This document shows, one piece after another, positions 7,563-16,135 of a stretch of DNA of 64,000 nt; the first letter of the stretch is position 1, and every line of letters begins with the position of its first letter. The position numbers and the translations under genes are program-made. Below the pieces are notes generated by a model, which was not told the origin of the DNA, did no database searches, and was given only the letters and a program-made list of their open reading frames with translations. Origin of the DNA: Streptomyces sp. NBC_00162 (GTDB taxonomy: Bacteria; Actinomycetota; Actinomycetes; Streptomycetales; Streptomycetaceae); the NCBI RefSeq assembly GCF_024611995.1, contig NZ_CP102509.1:7316001-7380000 (forward strand). The letters are read 5' to 3'.

Positions 7563-9545
7563 ATGCGCAAACCCCCCACCCTCAGGAAACTCACCCAACT
7601 GCTGATACCCACCGTGGCCGTTGCCGGCCTGGGGCTCACCATGCTCGCCCCCAATGGCGCGGCGGCCCCGGCCGGCGCTGGGGCACCCAAGCCCGCACCG
7701 AGGTCGGCCCCCGCCCCACAGCCCGCCTCCGCCACGGTGCTTGCCGCCGATCTCGCACCCGGACATGCCGCCGACCCCGTGCGATCGGCCTCGAAGGACT
7801 CGAAGGCCTCAAACCCCGCACAACGCCCTCCGCTCCCCGCGGCCCAGAACGCCGCAGAGCGCGAGCTGGCCCGCTCTGCGGCGAAGGCCGCGGCGGACTG
7901 CAACGTCAGCGACTTCACCTCGAAGACCGGCACTGCCCTGGTCGAGCAGATCCAGAAGTCGGACACCACCTGCATCAACACGCTGTTCAGCGTGGCCGGT
8001 GAGGACTCCAAGGCCCTCTTCCGTGAGGAACAGATGGTCACGGTGGCGAACGCACTCAAGGGTGTCGCAACCAACTACCCGGGTGACAACAGCACTTTCG
8101 CAACCCAGGTGGTGCTGTACCTGCGCGCCGGCTACTACATCCAGTACAACCAGCCCGAGAACGTCGGCGAATACGGCCCGACGCTGAAGAGCGCCATTCA
8201 GGGCGCCCTGGATGCCTTCTTCGGCTCATCCCACGCCTTCGACGTCACCGAGGCCAACGGAGAGACCCTGGCCGAGACGGTCACCCTGATCGACAGCTCC
8301 GGAGAGAACGCCCGCCACCTCAACGTGGTCAAGCGTCTGCAGAAGGACTACAACTCGTCGTACGACCAGTTCTACGGGATGCTCGCAGCGGTCAACAACA
8401 CCTACACCGTGCTCTTCCGCGGCCACCAGCTGCCTGAGTTCGTGGCAGCCGTGAAGGCGGACCCGAGCGTCCTCACCGGACTGCGTGACTTCGCCGTCGC
8501 CCACGACGATCTGCTCGGCACCGACAAGTCCTACCTGGCCGGCAACGCCGGACGCGAACTCGGCCGCTTCCTGCGGCACGCCGACCTCAAGGACACCGTC
8601 AAGCCGTTGGTCAAAGAGCTGCTCGGCCGCAGCGAGATCACTGGCCGCACCGCCCCGCTCTGGGTCGGCCTTGCCGAGATGACGAATGAGTACGACAAGG
8701 AGAACTGCGCCGAGTACGAAACCTGTGACCTGCAGAACCGCGTGCGCGACGCCGTGCTGACGGTCAAGCACGCATGCGGTCCGAGCGTGAAGATCCTCGC
8801 GCAGGAGCTGACCGCGTCCGAACTGTCGGCCACGTGCGACAGCGTCGTCAAGCAGGACCCGGTGTTCCACACCATCGTCAAGGACAACGGTCCGGTCAAG
8901 GACGACAACAACGCCAGCATCGAGATCGTCGCCTTCAACTCCAGTACCGACTACAAGACCTACGCCGGTGTCGTCTTCGGCATCGACACCAACAACGGCG
9001 GCATGTACCTCGAGGGCGACCCAGCCGCTGAGGGCAACCAGCCGCGCTTCATCGCCTACGAGCAGCGGGCCCAGGACGGCTCCTTCCAGATCTGGAACCT
9101 CAACCACGAGTACACCCACTACCTCGACGGCCGCTACGACATGTACGGCGACTTCGCAGCCGGGCAGACCACCCCGACCGTGATGTGGATCGAGGGTTTC
9201 GCCGAGTACGTCTCCTACTCGTACCGCGGCATCACCTACGACAGGGCGATCGAGGAGGCGGGCAAGAACACCTACAAGCTCAGCCGGCTCTTCGAGACCA
9301 CCTACGACAACGCCGACACCACCCGTGTCTACCAGTGGGGCTATCTGGGCGTCCGCTACATGCTCCAGTCGCACCCCGCGGACGTGGCAACCCTGCTCGG
9401 CCACTACCGCGCAGGCGAGTACGACGCGGCCCACAGCCTGCTCCGCGACACCATCGGCACCAGGTACGACGCCGACTTCGCCGACTGGCTGAGCAAGTGC
9501 GCAGGCGGCGACTGCGGCCGGCTGCCGGCCCGGAGCGGCCGGTGA
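7563..9545 (+). CDS. Secreted M9-family collagenase-like zinc metalloprotease
   Basis: 660 residues from ATG 7563, chosen because it begins a clear signal peptide (MRKPPTLRKL, a hydrophobic core to about residue 38, then AAPAGAGAP). A Pro/Ala-rich pro-region follows, then a helical activator-type domain. The catalytic site is HEYTH at residues 515-519, followed by LDGRYD and WIEGFAEY. The Glu before Gly (544) is the likely third zinc ligand, 29 residues after the first His, as in clostridial collagenases (32). The protein ends about 115 residues later without PKD or collagen-binding domains, so it is shorter than clostridial enzymes of around 1000 residues. It should act outside the cell on collagen or related proteins. 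A strong hairpin follows the gene. Confidence 0.9.
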   Translation: MRKPPTLRKLTQLLIPTVAVAGLGLTMLAPNGAAAPAGAGAPKPAPRSAPAPQPASATVLAADLAPGHAADPVRSASKDSKASNPAQRPPLPAAQNAAERELARSAAKAAADCNVSDFTSKTGTALVEQIQKSDTTCINTLFSVAGEDSKALFREEQMVTVANALKGVATNYPGDNSTFATQVVLYLRAGYYIQYNQPENVGEYGPTLKSAIQGALDAFFGSSHAFDVTEANGETLAETVTLIDSSGENARHLNVVKRLQKDYNSSYDQFYGMLAAVNNTYTVLFRGHQLPEFVAAVKADPSVLTGLRDFAVAHDDLLGTDKSYLAGNAGRELGRFLRHADLKDTVKPLVKELLGRSEITGRTAPLWVGLAEMTNEYDKENCAEYETCDLQNRVRDAVLTVKHACGPSVKILAQELTASELSATCDSVVKQDPVFHTIVKDNGPVKDDNNASIEIVAFNSSTDYKTYAGVVFGIDTNNGGMYLEGDPAAEGNQPRFIAYEQRAQDGSFQIWNLNHEYTHYLDGRYDMYGDFAAGQTTPTVMWIEGFAEYVSYSYRGITYDRAIEEAGKNTYKLSRLFETTYDNADTTRVYQWGYLGVRYMLQSHPADVATLLGHYRAGEYDAAHSLLRDTIGTRYDADFADWLSKCAGGDCGRLPARSGR

Positions 9546-9582
9546 CAGGGGCCTAGGTCACCGGCAGGAAATGAGCCAAGAG

Positions 9583-9625
9583 AGCCTGGTGTCCCGTGCA
9601 TCGACCGTGCGCGGGACACCAGGCT
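9583..9625. terminator. 18-bp stem-loop after the collagenase gene
   Basis: Arms 9583-9600 and 9608-9625 pair over 18 positions with a single T.G wobble and a 7-base loop (TCGACCG). The core AGCCTGGTGTCCCG is perfectly complementary to CGGGACACCAGGCT. It lies 38 bp after the collagenase stop and before the convergent LysR remnant, so it can terminate from either side. A second, 8-9 bp hairpin overlaps the collagenase stop codon (9539-9564). Confidence 0.75.
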
Positions 9626-9741
9626 TCTCAACCAGGCCCGGCGGGATGGCAGAGCCCGGTCCTCCTCGCCCGCGCTGGACGCTCGCAGAGGAGCTGTTGC
9701 TCGGCAAAGGGACACGGCACCGACGCCGGCGCATGCCGTCT

Positions 9742-10303
9742 CTACCGCCCAGTTGCGTCCGCGCAGTCCGTCACCGCCTCGGCGAGCGCGCGTACCAGTG
9801 GGGTCGCGCGGTCCGTGCGCCAGATCAGGGCCCATTGGACAGGCGGGGCATCGCGGAGGGGGAGGTAGACGACGTCGGTCTGCGCGTTGTAGCGCCGCCC
9901 CTCGTCGGGGACTGTACAGACCGCGTCGCCTGCCGGGCACGAGGGCAAGGATCTCGTGGAAGGTGGCGGCGGCCGGGCCGCGGCGGACGGGGCGTCCGGC
10001 CGGAGTGCGGGCCGGCAGGACGGCGGTCTCCCAGTAGGAGGGAATGGAGCCGTTCAGCCGCGGCACGATGTGGTCGCCGAGCACCTCCATGCTCACCGAC
10101 TCCTGCCGGGCGAGCGGGTGATCCGCGGCCACCACCAGGTGGAGCGGTTCCTCGCGCAGCACCACTCCGACGGTCAGGTCAGGCTCGCGGACCGGCAGCC
10201 AGGTGGTCACCGCGTCGACCTCGCCGGCCCGTAGGGCTCCGAACGGATTGCTGAAGAACACTTCCCGGAACCGGAGTTCGGCGGAACGGGTCAAGATCGA
10301 CTG
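9742..10303 (-). pseudogene. LysR-family regulator remnant (no HTH, frameshifted)
   Basis: On the minus strand, one frame reads NPFGALRAGEVDAVTTWLPV, PLHLVVAADHPLARQESV and WETAVLPARTPAGR, the effector-binding domain of a LysR regulator. After FHEILALV the frame breaks. The continuation (PAGDAVCTVPDEGRRYNAQ, VVYLPLRDAPPVQWALIW, ending ATGR stop) is in another frame. Deleting one base of the GGG at 9935-9937 joins the two as LVPAGDAV. The N-terminal DNA-binding helix-turn-helix is absent. This is a decayed gene, since both the 5' loss and the frameshift would be needed to repair it. It lies head-to-head with the resistance operon at 10438, so it may once have regulated it. Confidence 0.8.
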
Positions 10304-10437
10304 TTGTGCCCGGGCTGTCCGATACGCATGCTGGGTACCGGGCAGGGAGGCCGCCTCCCGCAGGTGACATGAGCCGGCATGAGGCTGCAGGACCGGCCCG
10401 CTCAATTCGGCCACGAACCCCACGGAGAGATTCCCGC

Positions 10438-11115
10438 GTGACATCCGACCCGAGCATTGCCCAGGCACCTGACCCGGCCACCATCCATCCTCTGCCTGCC
10501 CACGAGCGGGTCGTCTTCCTCAAGCCACTGGTTGCCGGGACGAACGTCGTGGTGGGTGACTTCACCTACTACGACGACCCCGACGGGGCGACCGACTTCG
10601 CGCAGCGAAATGTGCTGTACGCCTACGGTCCGGAACGGCTGACCATCGGCAAGTACTGCGCGATCGCCACGGGCACCCGGTTCCTGATGGCGGGCGCGGA
10701 CCACCCGTCGATGGGGGTGTCCACCTTCCCCTTCGCCATGTTCGGCGGCGAGTGGACCGAGCAGACCCTCGACCTCGTCACCGGCATGCCCAGCCGCGGG
10801 GACACGGTGGTCGGCAACGACGTGTGGTTCGGATACGGAGCCACCGTGATGCCGGGGATTCGGATCGGCGACGGCGCGGTGATCGCGGCCGGAGCGGTGG
10901 TCACCGCCGACGTGCCGCCGTACACCATCGTGGGCGGGAACCCGGCCCGGACGATCAGACAGCGCTTCGACGACGGCGACATCGAACGGCTCACACGGGC
11001 GGCCTGGTGGGACTGGCCCGTCGAGCTGGTGACCGCGCACGCGCGCACCATCATGGCCGGATCCCCGCAGGACATCGAGCGCATCGCCACCGCCGAAGGT
11101 CTGGAGCAGCAGTGA
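10438..11115 (+). CDS. vat: Vat-type streptogramin A O-acetyltransferase (xenobiotic acyltransferase)
   Basis: 225 residues from GTG 10438, preceded by CGGAGAGA. The protein is a left-handed beta-helix hexapeptide acyltransferase of the XAT/Vat group. [11 protein letters not shown] and [17 protein letters not shown] lead to AGADHPSM with the likely catalytic His at residue 89. [50 protein letters not shown] and WWDWP follow in the same order as in VatA/VatD. The family uses acetyl-CoA to acetylate the hydroxyl of group A streptogramins; a CatB-like chloramphenicol activity is the alternative. The next gene is a Vgb lyase for group B streptogramins, overlapping by GTGA, which strongly favours the Vat assignment. 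Confidence 0.85.
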   Translation: MTSDPSIAQAPDPATIHPLPAHERVVFLKPLVAGTNVVVGDFTYYDDPDGATDFAQRNVLYAYGPERLTIGKYCAIATGTRFLMAGADHPSMGVSTFPFAMFGGEWTEQTLDLVTGMPSRGDTVVGNDVWFGYGATVMPGIRIGDGAVIAAGAVVTADVPPYTIVGGNPARTIRQRFDDGDIERLTRAAWWDWPVELVTAHARTIMAGSPQDIERIATAEGLEQQ

Positions 11116-12023
11116 CACCCCCGGCCATCGAGGAGTACGCGGTGTCCGGTCGCGACAGCGGCCCGTACGCGGTCACCACCGGCCCGGACGGCGCGCTGTG
11201 GTTCACCATGGTGCACAGCGGCAGCATCGGCCGGCTGGTCCCGGGGCAGGAGCCGGCCAGTCATCAACTCGCCTCGGACAGCGGCCCGACTGTCATCTGT
11301 AACGGGCCGGACGGCGCACTCTGGTTCACCGAGTACCGGGCGCACCGGATCGGGCGGATCACGACGGTCGGCCAGGTGACCGAGTTCACGCCGCCGACCG
11401 CGGAGTGCGGGCCTTTCGGTATCGCGGCGGGGCCGGACGGCGCGCTGTGGTTCACCGAGACCGCCGCCGACCGCATCGGCCGCCTCACCACCGACGGAAC
11501 GGTCACGGAGTACCCGCTGCCACGCACGGGAGCGTTCCCCTCCGCGATCGCCGCGGCCGGGGACGCGATGTGGTTCACGATGAACCAGGCCAACGCCATC
11601 GGCCGTATCGGCATGAACGGCCGCATCACGGTGCACGAGCTGCCCACCGAGGCGGCCGCGCCGGTGGGTATCGCCGTGGGCCCGGACGGAAGCGTCTGGT
11701 TCACCGAGATCGCGGCAGGTCAGATCGGCCGGAGAGCGCCTGACGGCCGGGTCACCGAGTACCCGCTGCCCGACCGATCGGCCCGGCCGCACGCCGTCAC
11801 AACCGACGCCGACGGCACGGCCTGGTTCACCGAGTGGGGCGGCAACCGCGTCGGCTCGGTCACCTCCGACGGCACGGTCACCGTCCACGACCTGCCCACC
11901 CCGGCCTCCGAGCCGCACGGGATCACGGTTGGCCCGGACGGCGCCCTGTGGACGGCCCTGGAGACAGGCGCACTGGCCCGCATCATCACCACCAAGAACA
12001 TCGAACAGAGGAACGCCTTATGA
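11112..12023 (+). CDS. vgb: Virginiamycin B lyase (streptogramin B lyase)
   Basis: 303 residues from GTG 11112, overlapping the vat stop. The protein is a seven-bladed beta propeller built from repeats of about 42 residues, each with [14 protein letters not shown] strands. Counting from this start, His227 (RPH), Glu267 and His269 (SEPHG), and Glu284 (TALE) fall within one residue of the catalytic and metal-binding residues of Staphylococcus aureus Vgb (His228, Glu268, His270, Glu284). The enzyme linearises the cyclic depsipeptide of type B streptogramins by elimination with Mg2+. The last sense codon is TTA (12018-12020), rare in Streptomyces and read by the bldA tRNA. The stop overlaps the next start. 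Confidence 0.92.
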   Translation: MTPPAIEEYAVSGRDSGPYAVTTGPDGALWFTMVHSGSIGRLVPGQEPASHQLASDSGPTVICNGPDGALWFTEYRAHRIGRITTVGQVTEFTPPTAECGPFGIAAGPDGALWFTETAADRIGRLTTDGTVTEYPLPRTGAFPSAIAAAGDAMWFTMNQANAIGRIGMNGRITVHELPTEAAAPVGIAVGPDGSVWFTEIAAGQIGRRAPDGRVTEYPLPDRSARPHAVTTDADGTAWFTEWGGNRVGSVTSDGTVTVHDLPTPASEPHGITVGPDGALWTALETGALARIITTKNIEQRNAL

Positions 12024-12367
12024 AATACGCCCTCGTGATCTTCGAGACGCATGCGTCACGCGCCCGGATCCGGGCCGACCGCGACGGCTACCGGAAGGCT
12101 TACGAGACCTGGATCGGCGAGCTCGCGGCAGCGGGCAAGCTGGCCGGCGGCGACGCCCTCGACACCGAGCACCGGGGTCCCGTGACGGTGCGCAAGACGG
12201 CGGACGGGTCCGCAGCGGTGACCGAGGGGCCCGTGCACAGCGGCGAGGAGACCCTCGGCGGCTGGTTCGTACTGGAAGTTGCCGACCACGCCGAGGCCAT
12301 CGAGCTGGCCCGGGGCTTCCCCACCCCGGAGGCGCTCGAAATCCGCCCGGTCCTCGAATCGGCCTGA
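12020..12367 (+). CDS. YciI-like (YCII-related / DGPF domain) protein
   Basis: 115 residues: [10 protein letters not shown] at the start, YRKAYETWIGELAAAGKLAGGDAL, then VTEGPVHSGEETLGGWFVLEVADHAEAIELARGFP. These are the ferredoxin-like YCII-related domain features seen in many small actinobacterial proteins of unknown activity. The ATG at 12020 shares bases with the TTA codon and TGA of vgb (TTATGA), so its translation is probably coupled to that of the lyase. Whether it belongs to streptogramin resistance or just shares the transcript is unknown. Some family members in actinomycetes are paired with ECF sigma factors, but none is visible here. Confidence 0.8.
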   Translation: MKYALVIFETHASRARIRADRDGYRKAYETWIGELAAAGKLAGGDALDTEHRGPVTVRKTADGSAAVTEGPVHSGEETLGGWFVLEVADHAEAIELARGFPTPEALEIRPVLESA

Positions 12368-12374
12368 GACTCCC

Positions 12375-12761
12375 TTCACGGGCGCGAAGCTGCCGGAGTA
12401 CGGCCGCTTCGTCCCGCCCGACTGGGACGAGGACCCCGCGGCGCGCGAGGTGGTCGGCTCCCGCACGCGCGTTCTGGAGAGCACCGGCGCGCGGCTGCTG
12501 TTCGAGCGGCTGCGGCTGCAGTGGACCCCGTCGTCCAGGCTCCCGGAGCACAGGGGGCGTCGCGTCTTCCGCCCGGTGGCCCACCGTGAGGACCCCCTCG
12601 CCCTGATGCCCCCGGTCATGGATGGCACCCGCATCCTGGCCGCCGAGGGCGTCGACCGGATCAGGGCATCGACGGACCTCGGCAACGTCCCCATGGCGAA
12701 GTCCTTCGCCCGCGCCGGATACGTCAACTTCGAACGTTCCCTCAACCTGGTCTGGGACTGA
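12375..12761 (+). pseudogene. GNAT acetyltransferase remnant
   Basis: The open frame here lacks a credible start and reads LPEYGRFVPPDWDEDP and TRVLESTGARLLFERLRLQW, then ends IRASTDLGNVPMAKSFARAGYVNFERSLNLVWD, a typical GNAT C-terminus. The acetyl-CoA motif (Q/RxxGxG/A) that should precede it is missing. The text jumps from LALMPPVMDGT straight to RILAAEGVDRIRA. An N-terminal truncation plus an internal deletion is the simplest explanation. It starts directly after the YciI-like gene on the same strand. Confidence 0.6.
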
Positions 12762-13065
12762 CCCCACCTGCCGCGTCTCCGGATCGCCCCCAAACGACCT
12801 CCGGAGAGTTGGCAGGTGGGCGCCGACTCCGTGCAGATTGACCTTGCGAATTCGGCGAGAGATGGCCGGAGACAGGCTCTGCCCAATAGCTGGTCTGGTC
12901 GGCAATGCCATCGCTTCCTACGGAATGCAGACTGGCGCCGACGAGCTGGATTCCGTCGAGGACCTTCCCCGTCCGCCGAGCGCCGCCGCCGGGTTCAGGC
13001 GTCCGGCGGCGCTGGGCAGGCCATTGAGGAAGTCGCAGAGCGTCGAAGGGGAGGAGCGGCCAGGT
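12762..13065. other. 304-bp intergenic region without recognisable genes
   Basis: Short frames here do not resemble any protein. It separates the plus-strand GNAT remnant from the convergent FKBP gene. No strong hairpin or repeat was seen. Confidence 0.5.
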
Positions 13066-13473
13066 TTACTGGGCGTTGCTCCACCCGGCTGTGCCGGAAT
13101 ACGAGTCGAGCAGGTCCACCACGAAGACCAGGGTCGAGCCCGCCGGGATCAACGGCGAGGGCGACTGATTGCCGTAGCCGAGACGCGGGGGAACGATGAT
13201 CTCGCGCCGACCGCCGACCTTCATCCCCCTCACCCCCCGGTCCCAGCCCTTGATGACCTTGCCGCTGCCCAGGGCGAACTTGTACGGCTGGCCCCGGTCC
13301 CAGGAGGCATCGAACTCCTTCCCGGACTCGAAGGTCACCCCGACGTAGTGGACCCTGACCACCATGCCCGGCTTCACCTCGGCCCCGTCCCCGACGACCA
13401 GGTCCCGGATGGTCAGCTCGGTAGGAGCGTCACCCTTCGGAACGTCGACCTCGGGCTTCGTCAGTTCACTCAT
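13066..13473 (-). CDS. FKBP-type peptidyl-prolyl cis-trans isomerase
   Basis: 135 residues from ATG 13473 (MSELTKPEVDVP). A single FKBP domain fills it: VVRVHYVGVTFESGKEFDASWDRGQPYKFALGSGKVIKGWDRGVRGMKVGGRREIIVPPRLGYGN, then IPAGSTLVFVVDLL. The conserved aromatic and Asp residues of the active pocket (Y, F, D, W, Y) are present. It is cytoplasmic, with no signal peptide, unlike the lipoprotein FKBPs of actinomycetes. It catalyses proline isomerisation during folding. The frame is open 17 codons further upstream, but the chosen start gives the usual length for this family. It stands alone, convergent with the remnant on its left. Confidence 0.9.
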   Translation of the reverse strand: MSELTKPEVDVPKGDAPTELTIRDLVVGDGAEVKPGMVVRVHYVGVTFESGKEFDASWDRGQPYKFALGSGKVIKGWDRGVRGMKVGGRREIIVPPRLGYGNQSPSPLIPAGSTLVFVVDLLDSYSGTAGWSNAQ

Positions 13474-14079
13474 TGCAGCCTCATCACTCTCCGTCGAAAG
13501 CCCCCGCACGGACCATCCGGACACATGGACAACCCGTGCAGCAGATGGTCACGCTACCGAGAATGCCGATCCCCGGAGCACACCAAATCCATCGGCCACA
13601 CGTGATGATCTTTCACGCAACCGATGACCGCGACCCCGCAGCCCGCCCCCTCAACTCCGCTGTCGGGCGGCTTTGCCGCTCGCTTAGAAGAAGCCGAGCT
13701 GCTTGGGGGAGTACGAGACCAGGAGGCTCTTCGTCTGCCGGTGGTAGAGCAGCTAAAATGCGGTTGACCTGCAGAAACGCCCGTCCCCACGCTCCTGGCC
13801 AGTGGCGCGGTCCGGGAGTGGCCCGGATCTTGGTTCTCGGGAAGGTGCTCCGCGCCCGCCGACGGCGTTCGCCCCCGGACTGGGCCCTGCCGCACCGGGC
13901 TGCCGACCGCGTAGCACTTGGCCATGGGGTCATGCGCGGGCCCCATCCGGACCAGGTCGGCCAAGTGTGGAACCAAGGTCTCCTCGAGCGGTTCGCCATG
14001 GGGACATGCGGTCACCGAGGTCTACGCCCAGCTCAAGAAGCGACTCTACTGACCCGCAGCCCGGCCGCCTCGTCGGGGC
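13474..14079. other. 606-bp gene-poor region with an aldehyde dehydrogenase 3'-end relic
   Basis: Apart from the 58-base relic at 13685-13742 I see no gene. A short hairpin (GCGGC TTT GCCGC, around 13667-13680) lies next to the relic. The last codons before 14051 on the plus strand read VTEVYAQLKKRLY stop, which might be the end of a lost gene but is not identifiable. Confidence 0.5.
13685..13742 (-). repeat. Direct-repeat copy of the aldehyde dehydrogenase gene 3' end (left copy)
   Basis: These 58 bases match 20577-20634, the last codons of the aldehyde dehydrogenase gene, in the same orientation with only two differences (13727 and 13739). On the minus strand it encodes [16 protein letters not shown] stop, against [16 protein letters not shown] in the intact gene. 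Upstream of it (plus side from 13743) similarity stops abruptly. Confidence 0.9.
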
Positions 14080-15003
14080 TCACGCCGTGTGCTCGGTGAT
14101 GAGGGAGGTCACGGCTGCGATGGGAGGCCAGGACCATTGGCCGGCGCGCACCAGGAGCGAGGTGCGGCGGGTGCCGGCCAGGGGGTCGAGAGGCCGGAAG
14201 GCGACATCGGTGCGGTCCCGTTCGATTCCCGACTCGGCGAGCAGGGCCACTCCGAGGCCCGCCCCGACGAGGCTGTTCACCAGGTGCAGGCTGTCCATGC
14301 GATGCGCGATGCGCGGCGCGAAACCGGCGATCGCGCACACCCGCTGGACGAGTTCGTCGTCATCGGTGCCGCGCGAATTGGCGATCCATCCCGCTCCGGC
14401 GAAGTCCCGCAGTTCGGTCAGCGCGACGGGCCGTCCGGCGTCCGCGTGATGGGCGGGGACCGCGAGGAAGAGCGGCTGCTCCTCGACCTGCCGGACGCTG
14501 AGTTCCGGTGGGACCGTACGCGGCACCAGGCTGTAGTGGTAGACCAAACCGAGGTCGATGCTGCCCGAGCGCACGAGATCGATGGTGTGATCCGGCTCGT
14601 GCTCGTAGGTCTCGACCTCGATCCGCGGATACGCCGTCCCCAGCCGCGTGAGCATGGGCAGCACCACCGGCTCGACCGCGGTGAAGAAGCTCGCGAGCCG
14701 CACGCGCCCCGCTGGCTCGGCCCCGCCGCTCAGCTCGGCCCGCGCCTCCTCCACCGCGGCGAGGATGGCGACCGCGTGCTCCGCCAGGCGTTCGCCCGCA
14801 GGCGTCAGCCGGACCCGCCGCCCCACCGGCCTCAGCAGCTGTGCATCGACCTCCGTCTCTAGCACGGCCAGGTGCTTGGAGACGGCCGAGGTCCCGTATC
14901 CGGTGGCCGTGGCGACCGCGGCCATGGTGCCCAGGCGGCCCAGCTCTACGAGCAGCCGAAGTCGGCCGAGATCCGGAAGCGGGCGCGTGTCCTGGGGTGC
15001 CAT
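14080..15003 (-). CDS. LysR family transcriptional regulator
   Basis: 307 residues. The N-terminal winged HTH (residues about 11-70) reads LRLLVELGRLGTMAAVATATGYGTSAVSKHLAVLETEVDAQLLRPVGRRVRLTPAGERL, the LysR signature. The effector-binding domain follows (GRVRLASFFTAVEPVVLPMLTRLGTAYPRIEVETYE; VNSLVGAGLGVALLAE). It is divergent from an EamA exporter gene, with an imperfect palindrome between the starts. It probably controls that exporter, and itself, in response to a small molecule. Confidence 0.92.
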   Translation of the reverse strand: MAPQDTRPLPDLGRLRLLVELGRLGTMAAVATATGYGTSAVSKHLAVLETEVDAQLLRPVGRRVRLTPAGERLAEHAVAILAAVEEARAELSGGAEPAGRVRLASFFTAVEPVVLPMLTRLGTAYPRIEVETYEHEPDHTIDLVRSGSIDLGLVYHYSLVPRTVPPELSVRQVEEQPLFLAVPAHHADAGRPVALTELRDFAGAGWIANSRGTDDDELVQRVCAIAGFAPRIAHRMDSLHLVNSLVGAGLGVALLAESGIERDRTDVAFRPLDPLAGTRRTSLLVRAGQWSWPPIAAVTSLITEHTA

Positions 15004-15016
15004 ACGGCAATCATCC

Positions 15017-15047
15017 GCTAATGGTGGTCATTGACGCCACTATTAGC
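15017..15047. promoter_or_regulatory. Candidate LysR operator between divergent genes
   Basis: Arms GCTAATGGTGG (15017-15027) and CCACTATTAGC (15037-15047) match as inverted repeats at 10 of 11 positions around a 9-base spacer. The site lies 14 bp before the LysR start and 40 bp before the EamA start, the expected place for an autoregulated LysR pair. Confidence 0.65.
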
Positions 15048-15086
15048 CCGTGGACAGCAGGGAACGGTGCCCGCTCCAATGGCGGG

Positions 15087-16013
15087 ATGAACGCCTCTGC
15101 CGCCCCCGTCGTGGCACCCCACCAGGTTGCCGCCACCCCCCACGGCCCGATGCGGCCCGCCGACCGGCCGCGCGGTCTGCCCGGGGCGGTGCTCCTCCTC
15201 GTCGCCATGGCGGTGCTGCACACCGGCGGTGCCCTGGCGACCGAGCTGTTCGACTCCCTCGGTCCGGCCGGCACGACCTGGCTGCGTCTTTCCTTCGCTG
15301 CCGTGTTCCTGCTCGCCTTCACCGGCCGGTCCCTTTGGCGAGTGGTACGTGCGGCCTCCCGGGCCGATCTGCTCGTCACCGTGGCCCTGGGAGCAGTCAG
15401 CGCCGGCATGATGCTGCTGTTCTCGGAGTCCGCCGCCCGGCTGCCGCTGGGTACGGCGACGGCGCTGGAGTTCCTCGGACCGCTGGCCGTGGCCGTCGCC
15501 GGGTCCCGGCGCCCCAGGGAACTGGCGTGGCTGGCGCTGGCCGCGGCAGGCGTCCTGCTCCTCACGTCGCCCTGGACCGGCGTCACCGATTTCGCAGGAG
15601 TCCTCTTCGGGCTGGGGTCGGCCGTCTGCTGGGCGTTGTACGTCATCGGCACCGCGCACGTCGGCAGCAGGTTCTCGGCGCAGCACGGCCTGGCCCTCTC
15701 CCTCGCGGTGGCCGCAGTCGTCGCCGCGCCGTTCGGGGCGCCGGAGGCGGTCGTGAACCTCGACTGGAAGGTGGCCGCCGCGGCGGCGGGCATCGCCGTA
15801 CTGATGCCGCTGGTCCCCTTCCTGCTGGAGATGAAAGCGCTCCAGCGCATGACCAAGACCACCTACGGCACCCTGGCCGGCCTCGAGCCCGCCGTAAGCC
15901 TGCTGGCCGGCGTGCTCCTCATCGCCCAGACCCCGACCGTCGTGCAGGCGGCGGGCACCGTACTCGTCGTCATGGCAGGGATCGGAGCGGCACGCCGGGA
16001 AACGGGCCGTTGA
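15087..16013 (+). CDS. EamA/RhtA-family transporter (DMT superfamily)
   Basis: 308 residues from ATG 15087, though the frame is open upstream. About ten hydrophobic segments are visible, arranged as two EamA repeats. The first repeat includes GAVLLLVAMAVLHTGGALATELFDSLGPAGTTWLRL and the second GVLFGLGSAVCWALYVIGTAHVG. The end PAVSLLAGVLLIAQTPTVVQAAGTVLVVMAG is typical of RhtA-like amino-acid or metabolite exporters. It sits in the inner membrane. The divergent LysR gene is its likely regulator. Confidence 0.88.
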   Translation: MNASAAPVVAPHQVAATPHGPMRPADRPRGLPGAVLLLVAMAVLHTGGALATELFDSLGPAGTTWLRLSFAAVFLLAFTGRSLWRVVRAASRADLLVTVALGAVSAGMMLLFSESAARLPLGTATALEFLGPLAVAVAGSRRPRELAWLALAAAGVLLLTSPWTGVTDFAGVLFGLGSAVCWALYVIGTAHVGSRFSAQHGLALSLAVAAVVAAPFGAPEAVVNLDWKVAAAAAGIAVLMPLVPFLLEMKALQRMTKTTYGTLAGLEPAVSLLAGVLLIAQTPTVVQAAGTVLVVMAGIGAARRETGR

Positions 16014-16135
16014 CGGGTTCTGCCTGCTGCACCCGCTGATCGCGGAACATGCAAGCCCGACACCCGGAGGCTCAACTGGTCTCTGGATCACTGCGGTTGG
16101 GAGAACAAGCAGGCGTTCCATGAGGGGGCTGGGGT

